Of a stretch of 64,000 nt of DNA, positions 48,737 to 60,669 are shown in pieces (the stretch's first letter is position 1; every line of letters begins with the position of its first letter). The stretch comes from Paratinospora sagittata (Eukaryota > Streptophyta > Magnoliopsida > Ranunculales > Menispermaceae), in NCBI GenBank assembly GCA_035771175.1, contig CM069593.1, forward strand, positions 21,999,956-22,063,955. The letters run 5' to 3'. Under the pieces are notes generated by a model, which saw only the letters and a list, made by a program, of their open reading frames with translations, was not told where the DNA came from and ran no database searches. A program made the position numbers and the translations under genes.

Positions 48737-51700
48737 CTAGTTGGGAATTGTTTCCTCATTTGATCTTTTGTACTCTGGCTTTAGCTCATGGGTGCCTTGA
48801 TTGGCGCCCTTCTTGTTGTAGATGCACAGATCTTTCAGCATGTCTTTCAGGATGTCTTTCAGGAATTGCTGCAAATAGAAAGAATTCAGGTATTGAGGTT
48901 AGGGATTAACGGACAGAAAGACAAATGGATCACTGTTCAATTTGCATCAATAAACAAGATTCTCAAAATGGGGAAAACCCTCGTGGAATCATTCTAGCCA
49001 ATCCACATAGATGATTTGGGACACCTTGTGCTTATAGTCTACAAGCTTGATACTAGGAAAGTAAAATTAAACCAGCAGAAAAGGGCTGAGGAAAGAAGGC
49101 CTAGTCAATCCGTCCTAGTTAGTGAAAAAGTGTAAGCTTCTCTGGTTGGCGGTATGGAGTCCTGACCACACTGAGTGACAAGTCCTGAAGTGAAGGAAAG
49201 CTGAATTGGGTAAATATACAGAAGCAAAAATCTGACATAATATCAAGGATGGATTGTTACAATTAAAGGAGAGAAGATTCTTCGTGGAATTCTGTACAAT
49301 CAACAGAACTCCAGGAAGCTTCTGTCACTCGAAATTGCAATGATGCTGAGGAGAGGATCTTCAGAAAATTGAAGTTTTTGTCTTGATTTCTCAGACTAAA
49401 GACTACAAGCAAAAACCAAAGATAATGAGCTTTAGCCAGTGGATGAATGGAAGGTGGAAAATATTGAAACTAGAATTTGTTAGGAAAGGATATAGACAAG
49501 AAGGTTCCCTTATTTCCTGTCATCAGGCAAAATAAGGCAATGGTCTTTGGAAAGAGATGAAGCAATCAAAATATAAGTAAGTGATACACAAAAATAAAGT
49601 GTTACAGACTGGTACGTCGATAAAAATGGAGAATCAAAATTTGCACCACTGAAAATCTTGTCATCAGACATTAAGCTATGAAAAGATGAGAGATCAGAGC
49701 ACATACTTCAGGTTGGTCTGTTTCTGTGACTAATTGTCTGAGTGTCCAATTTGGCTGCCTTTCAAAGAGCTTAAACATAATGGTTTCCATTTCTCCACGG
49801 TCCCTTCTTGTTCTTTTGGTGTCCGATTCCTTCATTGGCATTGATTTCTTCTTATCCTACCCACATAAACAGTAGAAAACTTCTTGAAACAAGAATTGCA
49901 TTGTATCATGAGCATCCCATTACTTGGGGAAACTATCCAAAATGAAGACATGAACAAGAGAAAGCTAATAATGGTAGGCAATGTGTACCTTGGAACTGAA
50001 TCCGGTCAAACCAACCATCCCAAGCATTGGTCTCATATGTCCACCACGGTCATTATCTACAACCTTTAAAATCACGAAAGTATAAAATAAAATAAAAAAA
50101 ACCTAGTACAAACTACAAACTCCTCAAAAGTCAAAACTAAGAAAACATAACTGGAGGTAATTAAAGGAGAATCAAGTAAACCTGCAATTGTCTACTTTTG
50201 GTTGTATATTTCTCTGTCCTTTCACGGCAGAGTTTGCCATAGTCCTCCATATGTACATCATGGAGCTTCATATCAAATCGACTCAGCACTTTCCCCTCCA
50301 CACAAACTTTGCCTATTAAATATAGGGAGTGACTCAAGTTCTTATGATATTCTTTGAAATTTCACATACTATATATCAATCATCCAATGATGAAAAAAAC
50401 ATGGTGGATAGAAATATCTTGTCATATGTTGAATTACCTAAGAAATCTTAAAGTTAACCTACATTATGGATCATTTAAACATGATGATTCCTCTCACCAG
50501 ATCACAACGACAGGAAGAAGCATCTCTCTCTGATCAAGCATAGTAGAAAAGTAGGTTGATTGTTAACCAAATATAGCTCCCATATAGAAGATCTCCGAGT
50601 CCTGTTTTAAATCTCATCGGGTTTCCAGGTTAACTGGGATAACAATTTATCCAACAAGGGAAAGAATTATTATTTATCATCGCAGTGTACTTGAACTAAA
50701 GAGGCCATGATAATTACAGAATTCATCATGATGGCTAGTTCCACCTTCACTGCTTCACAGATCTATAGATCAGATTCTAAGAGATATCTCTTTTGAGGTA
50801 AATTGTTGTTTTGGTTGAACATACGTGCTCACTCTTATCTCTTCATGTCCTAAATTCACGGAACACAAAAATTCAATCTATAACAAAGTCTTCCCAATGG
50901 GTTACCTGGTTTCCCCCACCGCCAACCCCACACACCGCCTGCAGGCTGTAAGGATTGGATCAAAGTAAATGTTGATGAATTATTCTCTCAGTTGCAGAGG
51001 TGGGAATGGCATCGTTATCCAAGATTCTGCAGGTAGAGTCCTACTTACTGCTGCTGGCTCTTACAAAGCCCCTACCTCCCACCATTCACAAGTCACAGCC
51101 TTGCGGAAGGGTGTAGAGTTTGGCATTTCTATAGGTGTGACATAGACGAAAGTGGAGTCAGATTTCTGTTACTGGTGGACATTATAAACCTGAAGAAGAG
51201 TACTTGCGGCTGATCAGGCCCCTAGTCCAAAAGGTGAAGAATAAGAGATTCTTACTGCGGTCCCTGTCCAACATAGCTAGAGAGAAAAACTATCCAGCTG
51301 ATTGGCTTACCAAACGTACTTATTCTTCTCAGATTGTTTATCAAGGTGAAAATATTCCAGCTGAGCTTAGTTTTTACATTACATTAAGATATGCATTTCC
51401 GGGGTGAATAACCGCAGAATATAGATTAGGTATGGTTCCTGTGTAGTTCCCTGTTTTGCTCTTAATATATTAATCTCAGTAGTTATCCAAAAAACTACAT
51501 AATGCATCATTATGAATTTCTTTTTTACTAGTAAAATAATCCGCAGAATGGATTTGGATTATATAGCTAATTCATATTCACTTTTTCTATCTCTTCAAGC
51601 ATTGCTTATATAATTTCACCAATTAAAAATTTTTATTGCATGAAGTTTCAATTCCAATTGCGTAGAATGCAAGATCCATGATGTAGTATAGAGGAAAGCC

Positions 51701-54700
51701 ATTTAGGTAGCACCTACAATGAAATACAATCCAACAGTCGCAATTCATTCAATTAATTAACAGGATTGCACATGCAACTTAAAATGATATGTATGAGTGC
51801 CTAAATTCCACATGTTCCCTCGCAACCTCAAGATACACGCGCCCAGTTTCACAGACGTAAAGCTGCACCAAAACTCACAAAGAATAAAACAAAAAAAACC
51901 ACTAGCTTGCAACTCATCCACCAAATTTCGAATGCTAGAACAATAATACTTTAGAATCACAAACTCACCTTGATTCGTTTGAGAAAAAATACACATTGGA
52001 ACAATGTCTTCAAACATATCCATAGAGTAACACATGGGTACATTCTCAGAATTGTTTTCAGCCAATTCCATCGTGAACTGATCATCAGTTGAGAAAAGTT
52101 CAAAAAATAGTGAACAATAATATTCTGAGAAGATTAATCCAGACAACAACAACAAAACACATTATGTATTCCCACAAATAAAACTAAATAGTTAAAGCAA
52201 TAAGGATAACAAATAAAGTCACTTTCTTAAAGGAATGAGTACAGTAAAAGGTGAAGCAAAAAAAATGTCAAGGTTTTGTTAATTATCAATGCAACTGACC
52301 ACCTCAACACCCACTGAAATGGAGAATATGCATCCAAAGAAAGAAATTATTATTATATATTTTTAACCAATTTAGCTTGTTTAAAGCAGGTTGCAGGTTG
52401 AGCTGCAAATTAGTTAAAAACTAAAAAGAATAAGCACTTGGTGCAATTTCATGAGGAAATAATTTTATATCATTAACTCTTTCTTACCTAATTCTCCATA
52501 TGGTCACTAAGGGGTATGCTTCACTGTTCATACTAGCTTAATCGGGTAAGTTCTTCTCATTTATAAGACTGTTTTGTCATGATACTTCAAGAACTTTGGT
52601 ACCAATAGCTCTTTTTCTATACCTAATACTCCATATGGTCCAAGGATCTCCTTGTTGGGCCATTGGAACATGCTTCTCTACGTCAAGAATCCCAATTTGA
52701 ATCTATGAATCTTACAATTCACGATTTGATTGAAGAAAAATCAATTCAGATCCTTAACATGAATCCATTGCTTCTAAATCTTATAATGAATCCTAAAAAG
52801 AGAGTAGAATCTTACTATTCATGAATCAAGTCTTACACTTCAAGCAATTCATAAAAGTTTTACCAAAAGTGAAAATATATATATTTTATATATCAAAGAT
52901 TTAAGTATCTTGTCTCAACTTGTGCTATGACTACTAGATAGATACATATTAGGACTTTAATGCAAGGTTTGCTACCATTGAAACAAGATAAAAAATTTAT
53001 TATGAACTAATTTTTGTAAGGTTAGGTTCTTCAATGAAGAAATCATTTTATAAATTAGTTATCCTAAAAATCACATCGTAGAAAACGGGAGCGAGGAAAT
53101 GAATAATTATGAAGCATTAATTTTTAGTTTTAATTTGAAAAATAATTTGATCAAGTTACAAATTTAGAAATTGCAAAATAACATCCTTTAGTGAAAATCG
53201 GACTTTCAGTTAGGATGAATTAATAAAGCCATATGTTAAATCCCAAGTGTTTAAGATATTGACTTATATGCGTGTTCCATATACAATTGAGAGACACATG
53301 AATCTACGATATATTGATTCAAGTTCCGATTCGATTTACCAAACTTTCAAACGATCCGATTCCCATTCACAATTCTGATAACTTTGAGTGGATGGATCAC
53401 CTCTTTGCACTATTAATCAAATTTGCAATGAGACATGCCAATTCTTTTTCACATATCAAATTTGCACTATAAAAATGTAATCCCTTTCCCAAAAAAGAAA
53501 AAGAAATGGGTACAATTAAAGAAGGATGAGCCAATCTACAACCAACACAAAACAAAGAAGCATAAAGACAAGTTGGCCTAGACAACTATCCCCATCCATA
53601 TCCCTAAACCATTTCGCTGAATTAAAAAGGATTCAAAAAGAAGATGCTGCAATCAAAAAGCTTAGACCATTGTAAGAGGCATATCATGTGATCTTGTTGG
53701 TGAGTTTAGGGTAGCAAGGAAGCATAGTCCCAATTGTGTGGTAGATGTGGAAGTAAAATTAAGAATGTAGCGCAATGCAAACAGTGCAAATTGGCTTGGG
53801 ACTTCATGGGTAATCCTTCTATCAAATATGCTCCTAAGAAGGGAAGAACTACATGGATATTGCTTCACCTTGGGCTTAGTGGACCACCAGTCCTGGTTAT
53901 TACCACTAATGAAACTTTCCCAAACTTCTGCCAATTTTTTTCATCACTAAACTAGAATTTAAATATAAAGAAAAAAAAAATCCTTCAAAGTTAGGTAAAT
54001 TATTGAAATAACTCACGAAATTCTTTAGAATTTTTTGTACCTTTGAAATGCAAAATTGTAAAAAAGTAACATTAACTTCAGTTCTTTTTAAGACAATTCC
54101 CCAAGGATGCTAGTACATGATGGTAATGAAGCAACTTTGTCTAGGGTGAGCGACACCCAAACCGCAACAAGGGTGCAGTACAAGGTATTGAGATTCATGT
54201 TAAGAATTCAAATTTTTTTTTCTCTTAAATCAATTTGTTAAATATAAGATTCAAAGATTCAAATCAGGATTCTAACAATTAAGAATCCAAACAAATAAGC
54301 ATACTTCTAAAGGGAGCTTCAAATTGCAAACATCAAAGGTAAAAACAAAAAAAAAAAAACAAAAAAAAAGAAGGAAGAAAAAGAATCACATGATCAAACT
54401 TCCAAGTATTAACATTTTTGCATAAATCCAAGGCTTAGTTGAGTTGAGTTGAATTGATGTGCACAAGTCCAAGGTTTAAAATAATTTAAGAGTAGACTTA
54501 GCCCTCGACCATGATGAGTGGAAGAAGTGGATTCATATAATTAAGAAAAGACTTGGTTGGGTATAATTCCAAGGTTAAAATTCCAAGAAGGGCAAATACT
54601 CTCCAGACATTAAAACCCTAGAAAAAAGAATTTTTTTCTTTAAAAGAAACATAAAATAAAACCTTCGTAAGCTAATTCCATTCATTTACTTGTTCTTCCC

Positions 54701-55550
54701 AGCTCCTTCCAAAACTCCTCTTTACCATCCCTTCTCATTTGTATTTGAATACAAATACCCAACCACAGGACCACTTGTACAAGCCAACTCTCCACATCCA
54801 CATTGAGCAACGATACCATCCTTCCCATACACTCTCCTTATCCACATGAAATCCCCAATCACAAATTCCACAAAAGAAAACAATTTTATGAGGTAACAAC
54901 CTCTACATCATTAACCTAACCCACCAATCTCTTTAAGCAATCCCAAACGGAAACAGAATCAATATAGAAAAAAAAAAAAAAACTTCAAATTCTCAATTTC
55001 TCCTAATTTCAAGAATTCAGTTTCGGAAACGAGCCCTCAATTACCAACGTCGCACCATTAGGCGAATACAACAGCTTTATTAATTCTTGAAAACGGAAAG
55101 GAAAGTCTCCAAAGATTGCCACATCAGATGACCTACTCATTTGTTACATTACAATTTCTAAATTAATCAACAGAAAGAGAAGAATTCTTGGTGATGCATG
55201 TGGGGGAAAACCAACGATAGAACCGTAAAATCGATCTGCAAGAATGAGGGAGAGTGCAAGATAGAAAGATAGAGAGAGAAAGAGAGGAAAATTGAAGAAG
55301 AAAGTACCTGAGAAGGAGGAGAGGAGGTGTGGTCGTTGGATTGAAGAGGGTCGAAGGAGAGAACCAGCTTACCAAGGTGTCTTTGAGATGATGGTGAATG
55401 GTAACAGGTCTCAGATTCCCAATAACGACGTAAAATTGAAGGGCATCTCATCATCCACACTGATCTCTCTGCTTTCTTCGTCTCCAAATCTCCGCTGCTG
55501 CGCCATTGCTGATCCTCCCTCATCATCCTTCTACTCCAATCTTCACACAA
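48737..55550 (-). CDS. TFIIFβ/RAP30: Transcription initiation factor IIF subunit beta (RAP30), 6 exons
   Basis: General transcription factor subunit that recruits RNA polymerase II to promoters with TFIIF alpha; nuclear. Exons: 55308-55550, 51969-52077, 50182-50312, 49989-50063, 49707-49856, 48737-48868. They total 840 nt (279 residues) in frame. The N-terminal dimerisation part shows GDLETKKAERSVWMMRCP and KLVLSFDPLQ. The middle shows CIFSQTNQGKVCVEGKV, YGKLCRERTEKYTTKSRQLQ and VVDNDRGGHMRPMLGMVG. The C-terminal winged helix shows KRTRRDRGEMETIMFKLFER, QPNWTLRQLVTETDQPEQF and GANQGTHELKPEYK. The first ATG (55550) gives MCEDWSRR; the MM at 55526/55523 is an equally likely start. Oddity: a four-residue duplication in a winged-helix segment. 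Intron 1 (3.2 kb) and intron 2 (1.7 kb) carry antisense relics of other genes. Confidence 0.93.
50946..51404 (+). pseudogene. RNase H-like relic in intron 2 of TFIIF beta, antisense to the host
   Basis: Plus-strand fragments follow the RNase H-like domain in order. WIKVNVDE comes first (the usual W.K.N.DGA start), then after a frame shift NGIVIQDSAGRVLLTAAGSY (the G.GIVI.D..G.VL.A motif), HHSQVTALRKGVEF (.. AE..AL..GL), VESDF (the eSD motif) and REKNYPADWLTK (the R..N..AD.LAK motif). Several stops and frame changes break it. It is the third RNase H-like relic in the window. Confidence 0.7.
53660..53940 (+). pseudogene. Decayed copy of the PLAC8 gene's last exon, in TFIIF beta intron 1
   Basis: From 53710 the sequence GGTAGCAAGGAAGCATAGTC aligns with the start of exon 3 of the neighbouring PLAC8 gene (GGTAGCTGTGAAGCACTGTC). 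Similarity continues through TGTGGAAG..AATTAAG, CAGTGC, GACTTCATG and CCAGTCCTGGTTAT. By translation CGRCGSKIK..., QCKLAWDFM and GPPVLV mirror CGCCGSIIK..., QCESACDFM and RPVLV. Codon 6 is a TAG stop, and about nine bases are missing in the middle. The bases just before 53710 (GATCTTGTTGGTGAGTTTAG) match the intron end of the PLAC8 gene (GATCATGTTGGTGAGAACAG), so this copy came from genomic DNA, not from spliced RNA. It is inverted relative to the likely parent, 2.3 kb away. Confidence 0.85.
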
Positions 55551-56006
55551 TCCAATTGTTTTTCCACATTATTTATATGATTAACCGACATGCAACACCG
55601 GCAGCTAACCGCTGCTAATTTTTGCCTGTTTGTTACTCCACATGTAATATTACAATATTACAATGATTAGCATCCAGAGAGCCAACTAGTAATATTGTAA
55701 TAATGTGATTCACTTTTTCCTCAAACTAACACTTCAATTAGCTAATAAGAGTAAACCCAAAAAAGAAAAGCCGGCATATAAATAACATCATCTACAAATA
55801 CGTATTTGATTATACGAATCACGATACAAAGTGTCTTATACTATTAGAGCTTATAAGCGCGGTTCAATTACAATATACCCAGCGTCCACTTAAAGAAAGT
55901 ACCAAAGATGAACAACTTTTTTAGGGAGTAACAATTTAAGTAGGCAGAAGCAGCAGTGGAATTTTCAGGCGAATGATTTGAGAAAAAGGTGGAGGTTGTT
56001 ATTAAC
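55551..56006. promoter_or_regulatory. TFIIF beta promoter and PLAC8 gene 3' flank
   Basis: 456 bases between two genes on the minus strand: the upstream region of TFIIF beta and the 3' end of the PLAC8 gene. No clear TATA or other element could be assigned. Confidence 0.4.
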
Positions 56007-58848
56007 TCAGCTCCCACCGCGGCCCATCATCTGCTCAGATGGTGGGATCATAACCAAGACAGGACGTCCATTAAACCCGGGATGAGGTAACCTCCGCCGT
56101 AGTTCTCGCCCTTCCTGGCAAAGGGAGCATGTATGACAGAAGAAGTGAGTCATGAAGTCGCAGGCTGATTCGCACTGCTCACGTTGTACGTCGTCCTTAA
56201 TTATGCTTCCACAACAACCACATGATCGGGACAGTGCTTCACAGCTACCCTGTTCTCACCAACATGATCAAGATGGACAGGAAAATAATGTTAATTAGGC
56301 AACTTTTCTCCATATTAATAATTAGAAGAAATATATAGGAAAGGAAAATTGGAAGCTTATAACGCATCATCACATGAAGAGCTAAATCTCTTCATAAACT
56401 ATATTTCTCAGGGTATAAACGGAGCATGCAAAATGAGTTCATGCGACCAAATTAGGCACACTAGTCCCCACAAAAGGCTACATTTTACTAAACATAAAAA
56501 GCCACATCAATACCAATTGGAAGGCAGGCTGTCTTCAAGTTAAAGCTGTCTTCAATTTTGTCATTCAAAATGCTAATCAAGACTTGAGAGTTTCCTTACT
56601 AAGCAACAGCACAGCACAACTCCCATATTTTATTCCTACATTAGCTACAAAAATCACTGCCGAAGCAACAACTCAAATATCTTGGACTATTGTTGCTATA
56701 ATTACCAATTTCACTATTGAGGCAAAAATAATTCAAAGTATTGTGAATTTCCTTACAGCACTCCAATATCTCATGGCATATACGTATCTCCTTTTGCAAC
56801 TGATCTATACAACCCAACTCAATTTAGACTCGATAAAGACATGTCCCAAATTCCCAATTTCATAATATTGACAGCATGGATCCACTTTCTCTAGGATTCA
56901 TGTCAATAAAATACCTAATAACTAATAAAACTCTATGATGGTTGACCAAATGCAACTCAACACTTTTACCTAGGCTTGGGACTGCCTAAGATTAAATGTT
57001 AAGGTGAATAAAGCTCTCCAAGAGTGGAGTCTAATCAAAACACCTCAACTCAATTACTATTTATATTTAGTTTACATTATTTTGGCATTTTGGCTACAAA
57101 GATAGAATTTGATTTGGTTGTCGTAATTAAAATAAATTTGGAGATGATATCTTTCTATGGAACTGTGTGAATTTCAAATCAATGAGACAATTGGTCGATG
57201 AACAATTTATTGTTGTATCAACAATCTAACTTACACACACCCAAAAAATAAAATAATAATAGTAATTGTATCACAAACAACATTGGAAATGGACTGGATA
57301 ATCAATACTTGCCTCTAGGTTGAATTTTCGGCGTATTGCAGTGCGGTTTACATATGAAAACCAGGGTGCCATCCAGTTCCAACCAAAAAGAGAATTTCCA
57401 AGCATGTAAAGACCAGTGTAAGGTAAGCAATGATTAGCAAAAGTCCCTGGACCTGATCCTAGTCTCTCAGCATTGCTCCCATATAGCACACAAGGGGCCA
57501 CACTTCCAAGAAGACCTGATCAGGTAATCAATCATGTTGTCAGATGGATGATCACAAAGCATGTAGCCAAACCAAACTACAATTTGCATATTCTGCAGAA
57601 TACCACCACATATTCAACATTTGTTGGCACAGTGTAATCATTTTCAAGATTAAGTTAAGATCAAGGACTGTTGGCTTGTATCTTTCCTATATTTTTCAAA
57701 AGTAAATTGTATATAATCTCAGATCAGCATGTCCTTCAGAAAAGGGGAATATAATACTTTCTAACTGCCAATCAATGGGTGTACATACCCTGGAGGCACA
57801 TGACTGGATCCAAAACCTTAGATAACATAACAACAAACAAAGGAAAACTTTAAAAGATCTATTCCAATTTCAAGGGTATCAGGTTCTAATTTCAAAATAC
57901 CGATATAAACAACAAGGCAATACTGCCTGATTCTTCCTTACAATTACCAACCAAGCTAAAACAGGAGGTCCTGTTCTCCCCATTTCACTTGACCGAAAAT
58001 GTCTAAATCCAGCAGGTAACACCTAATGGGAGTTGAAATTGAAACCATGCTTTGAATGAAAAAGAAAAGAGTACACACCAAAAGTTCATTATGAATTTAG
58101 ATGCAGTGCTTTTTTCTTATTTTGAATACCAGCTGCAAGATTTGACTCAATAGTCTTTCCTAAAGTACAATAATAAAGCATCTCAGAAAATATCTCAACC
58201 AGATCTCAGTTCTCTCCGTGATCATTCACATGCTAGCAACCTCTTCAAGTACAAAAATTCTCTTGTATCACAAAGGTCCAGGAACGATCAAATGATCTTA
58301 CATTCCACGATCTATTTAAACAGTTAATCCATACGAATTACAAAAAATTCCACAAGTATCATTTGCTCAAAATCAAAACCCTCTCAAATCAAACAACCGA
58401 ACAGGAGACAAAACCAACCAAAAAAAAAAAAACACCCTAAATCTCCATAAATGAACATAACGAGTCCAGAATAAATAATCCACCACCACAACCAAACAGA
58501 CAATACAAATCAAAACAAAAAAAACACAAAAAGAAGAAGAAGAAGAGATTGACATTTATAAAACTTACAGACTTCAAGATCGCTGCTGCAGAACTCATCG
58601 TTCCGCCCGAGACAAGCGAAGAGACTCGAATTCCACTGAGCACGAGCCACCGGCTCACCAACGACACTTCCGTGTCCCAACGGCAACCCATCGGCGGTCC
58701 ATCCGGCACGATTATCGTAGATCGGATCCGATCGATCTTCTCCCACCTTTGATCTCGTCGGCGCCACCGGCGCTTCTCGCTGCTTCGCGTCGCCTTCACC
58801 GTTGCCTTGGTTGCTCAGCAGAGGGCTCGACTCTTCGGAATTCGCCAT
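56007..58848 (-). CDS. CNR8: PLAC8-family protein, cell number regulator 8-like, 3 exons
   Basis: Exons 58569-58848, 57313-57515 and 56007-56249 total 726 nt, 241 residues, in frame. PLAC8 proteins are small cysteine-rich membrane proteins linked to organ size control, calcium or metal transport. The N-terminus is hydrophilic (MANSEESSPLLSNQGNGEG...). The PLAC8 domain starts at about 90 with CSSDLEVCLLGSVAPCVLYG, continues with GLYMLGNSLFGWNWMAPWF, CGCCGSIIKDDVQREQCESA and HTCSLCQEGRELRRRLPHPG, and ends QMMGRGGS. The CLLG...CVLYG start and RRRLPHPGFNGRPVL end fit the CNR8 type. Intron 2 uses a GC donor (GAG/GCAAGTATT); a GT alternative three bases on would create an immediate stop. A decayed copy of its last exon lies inside TFIIF beta intron 1. 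Confidence 0.92.
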
Positions 58849-60669
58849 TGAAACTCCAACAGATGCACAGATCCAAAAAGAAGAAACAGAAGACGATGAT
58901 GATGACGATGAAAAAAGTAGGGTAGCGCGGTAAAGAAAAAGAGAAAAACTGGAACCAAATAATACGCCGTTTAACGACGCGTAAATAGTTTTCAACAGAT
59001 ATTCCGTATTTTATACGAGTGGACAGAGAGTCACACAGATGTCCCGTTCATATTTCACGCCTCCGCTTCAGAATCTATGCCGACGGCAGCAACTTGGGCT
59101 TTTTGAGTCGGGCATTTCAGATAGCCCGACCCAATCTTTTCAAATTCCAAGCCCGAGCCCAACTTTCATTCGATCCAGATTTTTTATTTTTTATTATTGT
59201 GTTTTTTAAGGAGCTAGAGTCAAATTGATTTCTTTTTTTTTTAGTAATACTACGCTAACCTATTTTGTTGTTATTATTCTTAAAAGTTGTTAAATTATCT
59301 CGTATCACGTATCGATAGGTGATTCAAGGCGATTCAACGATTTTCAAGGGAATGTCAATAAAATATTTTTTTAAAATATTTTTTTTAATGATAAAATTTT
59401 ATGTGAAATAAGTCGGAGCTTTAGATTAATAATCTAAGGGTTTGGGGTCCCAGTACCACCATCTATTAATTAAAGCTATTTACATCTTAATTGTAGTGAT
59501 TCAATGTCTCTTTCTCATTTTTCATTAGATTAATTTAAGTAATTATCTCTTCAAGGGAACCTGAATTTGTGTTTTTATAGTATTCTCGTTGTTGTGCTTG
59601 TTTATTAAAGTCTAATGGTCTCATGATCTATTATATATTATATTGTTAATACTATACTTTAATAAAGAAAAATAACGATTGTGTATCTAAATATTAAATT
59701 TGATATAATCACGTCACGTGCCCCTTTAAGCCCCTTGCTTATACATAACATGGACATATAACTTGTTCATTAATGAGAGATGGATCAAGCTTGAATTGCT
59801 TGGGACCTAATAGCTAAAACAAAATTCTAAATGAACGAAAACTTCATGTATTTAACTATATACAAACTTACATTTCATTGACAAGATTTTTTTTTTTTTA
59901 ATGAAGAAAAATTTTAAAAAAATTAGCAAAAAGATGAACTTAATATTGTAATACTTAGTATTTTTTTTTAACAAATTATAAAAAAATGTCTCTACTTTTA
60001 AGTATGGCATGTCATATTTATACATAAAAAAATACGTAGGCCTATTAATTATCAAAAGTGATATAGGTGATGTAGGGTCTTTAAATTGATCAGTAAGTTT
60101 TTTTCTATTAATGATGTGGTGCAAGGCATTTTGCAAATTGCTTTAAGCTTTAATGAGCAATGTGACATGAGATCCATAATTTTCAGCCATTTATGTTCAT
60201 CAAAATGAAGAAGAAGAAGAAGAAGAAGAAGCAGAAAGGAACTTTTATCTTTGGAAGCAAATATTTTAGTTTTATATATATCAAGAATGACTTGGATGAA
60301 TAATTTATAATATAAGAATACACACATATGGTTTTTTAACCTTTGTTCTTTAAATATTATAGTAATCTATCCATCTATAGAGCTAATGGGCATACAGGAT
60401 CTTAGCTTTAAAGACAAAAACTTTATTTATTCACTAATAATTGTTCAAACTTCAAACAGCACATCCACAATATTAATTCCTCATTTACACAAAGAAGAAA
60501 TAAAATAAAGTAAAAGGAAATTACTTACCTAACAATACACTCATCTAGACCAATACCCTTATATATATATATTATATATATAAAATAACCATATAGTTCT
60601 ATATATTCTTACATACAATATAATATAACTGATCATCAAATGAGCTCCATATATAACTCCTTTGCTTCT
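58849..60669. other. PLAC8 gene promoter and AT-rich intergenic region
   Basis: The first 200 bases are the GC-richer leader and promoter of the PLAC8 gene. The rest is AT-rich with a GAA run near 60208-60232 and TA runs near 60560-60580. Nothing gene-like is seen. Confidence 0.5.

Noticed and set aside
48640..48997. 89- and 69-codon plus-strand ORFs
   Set aside because: They are antisense to exon 6 of TFIIF beta and to its 3' duplication.
53662..53934. 90-codon minus-strand ORF in TFIIF beta intron 1
   Set aside because: It is the antisense shadow of the plus-strand PLAC8 exon relic and has no splice links to the host gene.
58437..58995. Longer minus-strand frame extending the PLAC8 N-terminus (MKTIYASLNG...)
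   Set aside because: The in-frame ATG at 58848 (MANSEESS) gives a family-like N-terminus; the upstream extension is leader sequence.
59852..60327. Overlapping AT-rich minus-strand ORFs of 94 and 91 codons
   Set aside because: Low-complexity Lys/Phe/Leu translation of AT-rich DNA and a GAA repeat; no gene signal.
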